From Gelatiniphilus marinus (GTDB lineage: Bacteria > Bacteroidota > Bacteroidia > Flavobacteriales > Flavobacteriaceae), in the NCBI RefSeq assembly GCF_042678305.1, contig NZ_JBHUDT010000001.1: a DNA stretch of 64,000 bases; one strand, 5' to 3'. The position numbers and the translations under genes were made by a program. Below, in pieces: positions 57,930 through 64,000 of this stretch; position 1 is the first letter of the stretch, and each line of letters opens with the position of its first letter. The notes under the pieces are model-generated. The model saw only the letters and a list, made by a program, of their open reading frames with translations, was not told the DNA's origin and searched no databases.

Positions 57930-60365
57930 ATGCCGTTTTCTTTTAAAAAAATACTCCCGCACTTATTCGTTTTAATTGGTTTTGTAATACTTTCTTTGGC
58001 TTATTTTAGTCCGGTTTTAAAGGGGAAACAGATATTGCAAAGCGATATTGTACAGTATATTGGCATGAGCAAACAGCAAAAAGAGTTTCGTGCCGAAACT
58101 GGCGAAGAAACCTATTGGACAAACAGTGCGTTTAGCGGTATGCCCACCTATCAATTAGGCGCAAAATACCCACATAATTATATTAAAAAGTTAGATTTAA
58201 CCCTACGGTTTTTACCACGACCAGCCGACTATTTATTTCTTTATTTGTTGGGTTTTTATGTGCTTTTGCTGGTTTTAAAAGTCGATTTTAAACTTGCGGC
58301 AATTGGAGCCATTGCTTTTGGGTTTTCAACGTATTTAATAATAATCCTGGGTGTTGGGCACAATAGCAAAGCGCATGCCATTGCTTACATGCCCCTAGTT
58401 TTAAGTGGCATTCTGCTCACATTCCAACGAAAATATATTGCAGGTTTTTTGCTTACCGTGGTGGCTATGGGTTTAGAGATTGTGGCAAACCATTTCCAGA
58501 TGACCTATTATTTAATGCTATTGGTTATCGTATTGGGAATCGCTTATTTAATCGATGCTTATAAAAAGAAGATTTTGCCGCATTATTTTAAATCTGTTGG
58601 TATTTTATTCGCTGCAGTTTTTTTATCGATTGCTTTAAATGCGACCGGAATTTTAGCCACAAAAGAATATGTAAAAGAAAGCACTCGAGGCAAAAGCGAA
58701 TTAACTATAAACCCTGATGGTTCGCCAAAAGAAGTTACTTCGGGTTTAGACAGAGATTATATTACCCAGTTTAGCTACGGTATTTTAGAAACCTTCAACC
58801 TTTACATTCCGCGTTTTATGGGTGGCGGAAACGGGGAGAACCTCGGTAAAGACTCGGCAACTTACGAGGCTTTTAGAAAATTAGGCGCATCGCCAAGTCA
58901 AGCTTTACAAGAATCTAAACGTGCGCCCATGTATTGGGGCGATCAACCCATTGTTGAAGCTCCTGCTTATATAGGAGCTGTAGTGTTGTTTTTATTTGTA
59001 TTTGCCCTGTTTTTGGTAAAAGGGCGTTTAAAATGGTGGCTTGTTGGCGGAACAGTATTGTCGTTAATATTGTCTTACGGAAAGAATCAACCTTTTACAT
59101 TTATAACAGACTTTTTTATTGATTATGTGCCGCTTTACAACAAGTTTAGAGCCGTAAGTTCCATTCAAGTTATTTTAGAATTGTGTATTCCAGTTTTAGC
59201 AATTTTCGGATTGGTAAGATTGTTTAATGATTTTGAAAAGAGAGAAGAGAAATTAAAAGCTTTAAAATTTACGGCGATAATAACCGGAGGCATAGCTATT
59301 TTGTTTTTGCTGCTTAAATCTTCGTTTGATTTTGCTGGCGTAAACGATGGGTTTTATCGTCAAAATTACGGGCAAGCTTTTATTGATGCTATTAAAGCAG
59401 ACAGGAAATCTATTTTTACCCAAGATACTATTAGAACCCTTGTTTTGGTATTGCTTTCAGCAGGCTTGATTTGGGCGTTTTTAAAAGAAAAGCTAAAAGA
59501 AAAATGGGTCATGTTGGCTTTTGCAGCACTTATTCTTTTTGATTTAGTTGGCGTTAACAGGCGCTATGTAAATAACGATAATTTTGTATCTGCAATGCAG
59601 GTTAATCAGCCTTTTACAAAAAATGCAGCCGATAAAGAGATATTAAAAGATACCACACATTTTAGGGTGTTCGATTTGGTTTCGGGTCAATCAAAACCAT
59701 CGTATTACCACAATTCTTTAAGTGGTTATCACGCTGCGGGGTTAAAACGCTACAGAGAGGTTTATGATTGGTACATCACGCAAAACAACATTAATGTGCT
59801 TAATATGTTTAACACCAAATATATTGTTGTGCAAAACGACAGTGGAAATCCTGTGCCTTATACCAACAAAGATGCCAACGGAAATGCGTGGTTTGTGAAA
59901 ACGTTAGAACGTGTTAATTCTGCAAATGAAGAAATCAAAGCATTGGATAGTTTGGATAACAAGAATAAAGCAATTTATACTTATGTTAACAAGCCGAAAC
60001 AATTGTTAAAAGAAAGTAGAGCATATAGTTCGTTTGATGTTGATTCTCTAGCTTCAATTAAATTGATAACACATCGTCCCAATTATCTAAAATACAAGTC
60101 AAACAATTCAAATGATGGATTTGCGGTGTTTTCTGAAGTGTATTACGGCAACGGTTGGAAAACGTTTGTTAATGGAAAAGAAGCAGCGCACACACGCGTA
60201 AATTATACGCTACGCGGTATGGAAATACCTGCAGGCCAGCATGTAATCGAGTTTAAATTCGAACCCGATGTGGTAAAAACAGGAAGCAAAATTGCATTGG
60301 CAAGTTCTATATTTTTCGGAATATTGCTTTTGGCTGGTTTGTTTTATAAATTTAAAAAGAAATAG
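57930..60365 (+). CDS. YfhO family membrane protein
   Basis: 811 residues with about 12-14 membrane segments in the first two thirds and a large soluble C-terminal part (~560-775). Resembles the GT-C-fold YfhO family, proposed to glycosylate lipids or cell-wall polymers. The region NSAFSGMPTYQLGAKYPHN in the first large loop and DLVSGQSKPSYYHNSLSGYHAAG later are typical. Its neighbours (glycosyltransferase, flippase) support a surface glycan role. Confidence 0.88.
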   Translation: MPFSFKKILPHLFVLIGFVILSLAYFSPVLKGKQILQSDIVQYIGMSKQQKEFRAETGEETYWTNSAFSGMPTYQLGAKYPHNYIKKLDLTLRFLPRPADYLFLYLLGFYVLLLVLKVDFKLAAIGAIAFGFSTYLIIILGVGHNSKAHAIAYMPLVLSGILLTFQRKYIAGFLLTVVAMGLEIVANHFQMTYYLMLLVIVLGIAYLIDAYKKKILPHYFKSVGILFAAVFLSIALNATGILATKEYVKESTRGKSELTINPDGSPKEVTSGLDRDYITQFSYGILETFNLYIPRFMGGGNGENLGKDSATYEAFRKLGASPSQALQESKRAPMYWGDQPIVEAPAYIGAVVLFLFVFALFLVKGRLKWWLVGGTVLSLILSYGKNQPFTFITDFFIDYVPLYNKFRAVSSIQVILELCIPVLAIFGLVRLFNDFEKREEKLKALKFTAIITGGIAILFLLLKSSFDFAGVNDGFYRQNYGQAFIDAIKADRKSIFTQDTIRTLVLVLLSAGLIWAFLKEKLKEKWVMLAFAALILFDLVGVNRRYVNNDNFVSAMQVNQPFTKNAADKEILKDTTHFRVFDLVSGQSKPSYYHNSLSGYHAAGLKRYREVYDWYITQNNINVLNMFNTKYIVVQNDSGNPVPYTNKDANGNAWFVKTLERVNSANEEIKALDSLDNKNKAIYTYVNKPKQLLKESRAYSSFDVDSLASIKLITHRPNYLKYKSNNSNDGFAVFSEVYYGNGWKTFVNGKEAAHTRVNYTLRGMEIPAGQHVIEFKFEPDVVKTGSKIALASSIFFGILLLAGLFYKFKKK

Positions 60366-60446
60366 TTTGTTATTCCCTCAAAGGAAGGAATCCAATATTA
60401 ATCCAGTTTCAATTTTAAATATGCCTTGCTACTAGCGAATATACAA

Positions 60447-61727
60447 ATGGCAAAAAAAAAAGCACTTATAATAACCTATTATTGGCCGCCAGCGGGAGGC
60501 CCAGGTGTGCAACGCTGGTTAAAGTTTGTTAAATATTTGCCAGAATTTAATGTTGAACCCATTGTTTACATTCCAGAAAACCCTAATTATCCTTTGGTAG
60601 ATGATAGTTTAATTGATGAAGTTTCAGAAGGTTTAACCATTATAAAACAACCTATTAAAGAACCTTATAAACTAGCTAAGTTGTTCTCTGAAAAATCATC
60701 TAAAACTATTAGTAAAGGCATTATTTCAGAAGAAAAAAAGCAAAGTTTTATTGAAAAAATGATGCTTTATATCCGTGGCAACTTTTTTATTCCAGATGCC
60801 AGAAAAAGTTGGGTAAAACCTTCAGTAACTTATCTTTCAAATTATATTCTAGAAAATAATATAGATACCATTATTACAACGGGGCCACCGCACAGTTTGC
60901 ATTTAATCGGTTTAAGGTTAAAAGAAAAACTAGAGGTAAAGTGGTTGGCAGATTTTAGAGATCCGTGGACTACCATTGGCTATCATAAACAGCTTAAACT
61001 GACGAAAAAATCTCAGGAAAAGCACAAATTACTCGAAAAGCAGGTTTTAAATACAGCCAACCAAATTATTGTAACCAGCGCTGTAACAAAAAACGAGTTT
61101 AAAAACATCACCACAAAACCTATTGAAGTTATTACAAATGGTTACGATTACGAATTGGTTGGCAAAGTAGCATTGGATGCTAAATTTACCATGGCACATA
61201 TTGGGTCCTTGTTATCAAAACGAAACCCGGAAATACTGTGGCAGGTTATAAGTGATTTGATTAAAACGGACAGTGAATTTTCCAAAGACTTTCAACTTAA
61301 TTTTGTTGGAGCCGTTAGCGAAGATGTGCTTCATTCAATTAAAAAAAATGGTTTAAGTGATTATGTAAATAATGTGGGTTATATTTCACATAATGAGTCT
61401 ATTAAATATCAAAAAAAATCACAAATATTGTTATTGATTGAAATCGATTCAGAAGACACTAAATGCATTATTCCTGGGAAACTGTTTGAATATATGGTTT
61501 CCAACCGGCCTATTTTAGCTTTGGGCCCAAAAGGTTCGGATGTCGAAAAAATCATAAAAGAAACCAACACCGGTAACTACTTTTATTACAATAATTACGA
61601 GTCGTTAAAAACCACTATATTAACACACTATAAAGCATATAAAAAAAACACATTGCAGTCGCATGCCATTGGTTTGCAAAAGTATAGTAGAAAATCGTTA
61701 ACCGCATTTTTATCTAAATTAATATAA
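60447..61727 (+). CDS. Family 4-type glycosyltransferase
   Basis: 426 residues. Two Rossmann-like halves: YYWPPAGGPGVQRWLKFVKYL at the N terminus (glycine-rich loop) and a C-terminal half with IPGKLFEYMVSNRPILALGPKGSDVEKII. This is the usual GT-B, GT4-like pattern with the E of the EX7E region replaced by a variant. ATG at 60447 (MAKKKALIITYYWPP) is preferred over a TTG at 60426. Donor and acceptor unknown. Confidence 0.88.
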   Translation: MAKKKALIITYYWPPAGGPGVQRWLKFVKYLPEFNVEPIVYIPENPNYPLVDDSLIDEVSEGLTIIKQPIKEPYKLAKLFSEKSSKTISKGIISEEKKQSFIEKMMLYIRGNFFIPDARKSWVKPSVTYLSNYILENNIDTIITTGPPHSLHLIGLRLKEKLEVKWLADFRDPWTTIGYHKQLKLTKKSQEKHKLLEKQVLNTANQIIVTSAVTKNEFKNITTKPIEVITNGYDYELVGKVALDAKFTMAHIGSLLSKRNPEILWQVISDLIKTDSEFSKDFQLNFVGAVSEDVLHSIKKNGLSDYVNNVGYISHNESIKYQKKSQILLLIEIDSEDTKCIIPGKLFEYMVSNRPILALGPKGSDVEKIIKETNTGNYFYYNNYESLKTTILTHYKAYKKNTLQSHAIGLQKYSRKSLTAFLSKLI

Positions 61728-63184
61728 TGGGCATTGTTGCTACACAATCATTTAAAAACATTATATCCACGTATTTGGGTTTTTTTATTGGCGCGATAAA
61801 TACCTTGTTTCTTTACACCAAGTTTTTAAGCGACGAGTACTACGGAATGGTGGGCTATATGCTGTCTTTGGCCTATGTAATAATGCCGTTAATGGCCTTT
61901 GGCGTACACAATACTTTAGTAAAATTTTATTCCTCATTTAAAACACGTGTGTCTTTAAACAGTTTTTTAACGCTCATGTTGTTTTTGCCATTGTTGATTA
62001 TTTTTACGCTCTCCATCATTATGCATTTTAGTTATGAGATGATAGGTGGATTTTTATCGACTGAAAACCCCATAATAAAAAACTATTTGTGGCACACCTT
62101 GTTTATAGCTATAGCTTTAGCGTATTTCGAGGTGTTTTTTGCCTGGACCAAAGTGCACATGCAAACCGTGTTTGGTAATTTTATGAAAGAAGTATTCCAT
62201 CGTGTAGGTACTATGGTTTTGTTGTTTTGTTTGTATTTTGAAGTGGTAGATGTTGAGCAATTTATGCTAGGTTTGGTTGTTGTTTATGTGTTAAGGATGG
62301 TAATTATGAAGTTTTACGCATTTAGCATTAAACCTCCTGTTATAAGCTTTAAAAAAGTCTCTAATTTAAGTGCTGTTTTAAAATATTCGTTTTTAATAAT
62401 TATTGCGGCCTCTATAGCTACGATTCTGTTGGATATAGATAAGGTTATGCTGGGGCATTATATACCAATTGAGCAAATTGCCTATTATAACGTGGCTATT
62501 TTTATTGCTACTGTTATTGCTGTACCCCTACGCTCAATGCATCAAATATTATTGCCCTTATCTGCTAAATATTTAAACGAAAAAGATTTTGATGCGCTTA
62601 AAGATCTGTACAAACGCAGTTCGCTAAACCTGTTTATAGTAAGTGGGTTTATTTTTTTGCTTATTGTGCTTAATATTAATCAGTTATATAATATTATTCC
62701 TGAAGAGTTTAACGGCGGGCTTTTTGTGGTTTTTTTAATTAGCGTTGCTAAATTGTACGATGCCTTGTTAGGTAGCAACAATGCTATTTTGTTTAATAGC
62801 GATTATTACAGAATCGTGCTTTTTTTGGGTGTAATTCTGGTAATTTTAATGGTTTTGCTAAATATGGTTTTTATCCCGCTATACGGCATTAATGGTGCTG
62901 CATTAGCCACCTTTTTGGCTATATTTTTATACAACTCGATTAAGTTGTTTTTTGTTTTCAGAAAGTTTAAAATGTTGCCCTTTAGTGCCAATACATTTAA
63001 AATAGGCCTGTGTATTGTTTTAGGTGTTTTGTTGTTTTATTTCTGGGATTTTTCTTTTCATCCAATACTAAATATCATACTAAAATCGGCACTTGTTAGT
63101 ATTGTCTATGGGCTTGTTATTTATTTCTTTAAGTTTTCAGAAAATATTACGGAAATTATTGACAGGGTTTTAAAGCGTAAATAA
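61727..63184 (+). CDS. Polysaccharide flippase (Wzx/MATE-like)
   Basis: 485 residues with about 14 membrane helices. The pattern of a polysaccharide biosynthesis/oligosaccharide flippase family, including SFKNIISTYLGFFIGAINT at the start. Its ATG overlaps the glycosyltransferase stop (TAATG), so the two proteins are made together. It probably moves a lipid-linked sugar across the inner membrane. Confidence 0.9.
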   Translation: MGIVATQSFKNIISTYLGFFIGAINTLFLYTKFLSDEYYGMVGYMLSLAYVIMPLMAFGVHNTLVKFYSSFKTRVSLNSFLTLMLFLPLLIIFTLSIIMHFSYEMIGGFLSTENPIIKNYLWHTLFIAIALAYFEVFFAWTKVHMQTVFGNFMKEVFHRVGTMVLLFCLYFEVVDVEQFMLGLVVVYVLRMVIMKFYAFSIKPPVISFKKVSNLSAVLKYSFLIIIAASIATILLDIDKVMLGHYIPIEQIAYYNVAIFIATVIAVPLRSMHQILLPLSAKYLNEKDFDALKDLYKRSSLNLFIVSGFIFLLIVLNINQLYNIIPEEFNGGLFVVFLISVAKLYDALLGSNNAILFNSDYYRIVLFLGVILVILMVLLNMVFIPLYGINGAALATFLAIFLYNSIKLFFVFRKFKMLPFSANTFKIGLCIVLGVLLFYFWDFSFHPILNIILKSALVSIVYGLVIYFFKFSENITEIIDRVLKRK

Positions 63185-63225
63185 GTCATTTAATCATTGT
63201 GAAGCTTGCTTAATTATCTAAAGAT

Positions 63226-63295
63226 GCGTCATTCTGAATTTATTTCAGAATCCCATCTATCATTATGAGAACCTAAAACAGGTTCGGGTTGTCAT
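63226..63295. repeat. Intergenic GTCATTCTGAATTTATTTCAGAATC-type repeat
   Basis: GTCATTCTGAA and TTCAGAATC form an inverted repeat, then GAACC and GGTTC form another around AAAACA. The type is common between flavobacterial genes. It may be a remnant of a dispersed mobile or transcribed repeat. No gene in 63185-63450. Confidence 0.5.
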
Positions 63296-63383
63296 AAATT
63301 TTACTTTTTTGAAAGCCCCTAGTTTAGCTATCAATATTTCATGCATTGTTTCACATTTTTTAAACAATGAGTTTCACTAAAAA

Positions 63384-63426
63384 GAAAACCCCACGAATTT
63401 GCTTTGAGGCAAACGTATCGTGGGGC
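63384..63426 (-). terminator. Terminator of the Arg/Thr-rich gene
   Basis: On the minus strand CCCCACGA and TCGTGGGG pair, with an inner TTTGC/GCAAA hairpin, followed by TTTTC. It begins 25 bases after the stop of the gene to the right. Confidence 0.85.
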
Positions 63427-63450
63427 TTTCCAACTAACCAACCAAAATTG

Positions 63451-64000
63451 TTAGGATCGTCTTCTTGAAGTCGATCTTGTATTTTTATTACTAGAAGCAC
63501 TTCTGCTTTGTGTTGCTCTTTGTTTATTTTGTGTTGACCTAGAAACGGTTCTTTGCGTTGTTCTAGGTTTACTTTTTCTAGTTACCGTGCGTTGTGTGCG
63601 TTGCACGGTTCTAGGTTTGTTAAGCGTTGTTCTTGTTGCAACGCGTTGTGTGTTTCTAGTTGTTTTCTCTCTTTTATTATATGTACGTGTATTTACGTTA
63701 TTTGGTTTTCTGGTAACAGAAGTATTTCTATTTCTAGTTACGGTTCTCGTATTGTTTACATTTGGTCTTGTAGTTCTGGTAACGCTTTCCCTTGTTCTTT
63801 TATTATCATTTGTGCGTGTATTGGCTCTAGTTGTGTTTGTTCTAGCATTATCACGTCTTGTCGATGTTCTGCTATTAACGTTTTCAGAATTTGCTCTAGT
63901 ATTTCTGTTTACGGTCGAAATATTTGTTCGTCTTGCCAAATTTACTTGGGCCACATCTCGTCTAGAATTGGCACGTTTGTTAATTTGTGTTTTATTTCTG
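63451..64000 (-). CDS. Arg/Thr/Asn-rich low-complexity protein, partial
   Basis: The frame is open to the window edge, so the start lies outside; at least 182 residues are present. The sequence is made almost wholly of Arg, Thr, Asn, Ser and Lys, with few acidic and almost no hydrophobic residues (patterns like NTRTVTRNRN and RTTQRTVSR). No domain recognised. It would be strongly basic and disordered. A GTG at 63954 could be a start, but the same composition continues upstream (KRANSRRD), so an internal start is unlikely. Possibly nucleic-acid binding or the tail of a surface protein. Confidence 0.65.
   Translation of the reverse strand, partial: RNKTQINKRANSRRDVAQVNLARRTNISTVNRNTRANSENVNSRTSTRRDNARTNTTRANTRTNDNKRTRESVTRTTRPNVNNTRTVTRNRNTSVTRKPNNVNTRTYNKREKTTRNTQRVATRTTLNKPRTVQRTQRTVTRKSKPRTTQRTVSRSTQNKQRATQSRSASSNKNTRSTSRRRS

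Noticed and set aside
63952..63954. GTG at 63954 as the start of the Arg/Thr-rich protein
   Set aside because: The same open frame with the same composition continues upstream to the window edge.
1..64000. tRNA, rRNA, insertion sequences or prophage
   Set aside because: No cloverleaf with CCA-end context, no rRNA blocks, no transposase or integrase motifs were found by reading; a tRNAscan-SE and ISfinder search would settle this.

Overview
The window is a Bacteroidota chromosome segment, almost certainly a marine-type Flavobacteriaceae. The signs are a low-GC genome, A/T-rich sequence instead of Shine-Dalgarno sites in front of most starts, many TAnnTTTG -7 boxes (the Flavobacterium promoter type) 18-75 bases before starts, and family-typical genes: PorQ, PorP/SprF, a gliding-motility-type C-terminal adhesin, MiaE, DUF4834, DUF3822, DUF922, a capnine-synthase-like enzyme and a KdnB-like Kdo oxidase. 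No tRNA, rRNA, transposase, prophage or CRISPR array was seen. One run of 98 Ns (22448-22545) marks an assembly gap inside a repetitive gene.

Layout. 1-14.6 kb: end of a phosphohexomutase, lipid A acyltransferase, rhomboid protease, lon, porQ-cmk, a LysM protein, rpsA, pyrR-pyrB, rnz, DUF3784, pdxH and a CAP lipoprotein. 14.8-25.9 kb: a DUF922 protein, then a leftward surface operon in transcription order: a small secreted protein, a ~1640-residue repeat adhesin with a type B type IX secretion (T9SS) C-terminal domain, its PorP/SprF partner, and two tandem PorE-like OmpA proteins, closed by a terminator. 26.3-38.1 kb: sixA-like phosphatase, ppk-ppx, an outer membrane barrel, miaE, a lipoprotein, dnaX, the RNase P RNA, a two-lobed secreted protein, an NTF2-like lipoprotein, rsmD-DUF3822 and a membrane protein. 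38.2-50.2 kb: RecD/Pif1-like helicase, DUF4126, the LPS-linked run kdsB-HAD-kdnB-acyltransferase, a TonB-type receptor, arsC-HAD, prfB with a programmed +1 frameshift, threonine aldolase and YbaB. 50.4-64 kb: oligopeptidase B, a cysteine-synthase-like gene beside a capnine-synthase-like acyltransferase, a GNAT-like protein, an outer membrane transporter, DUF4834, YfhO, glycosyltransferase-flippase, and the C-terminal part of an Arg/Thr/Asn-rich protein.

How the parts connect. Much of the window builds the cell envelope: lipid A (late acyltransferase), Kdo or 8-amino-Kdo activation (kdsB, kdnB), a likely sulfonolipid route, polysaccharide export, and T9SS secretion. PorQ belongs to the T9SS attachment machinery, PorP/SprF proteins are needed for type B substrates, PorE-like proteins tie the machine to peptidoglycan, and capnine-type lipids have been linked to gliding in Flavobacterium. 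The surface operon and the sulfonolipid pair may therefore serve the same surface function.

Strongest second-look items: the prfB frameshift; two copies of a structured element (9895-9970 and 33658-33749) whose closing helix differs in sequence but still pairs; the adhesin operon with exact ~128-bp internal repeats beside the assembly gap; the candidate sulfonolipid locus; and KdnB beside KdsB. All family calls come from reading motifs, not from database searches.
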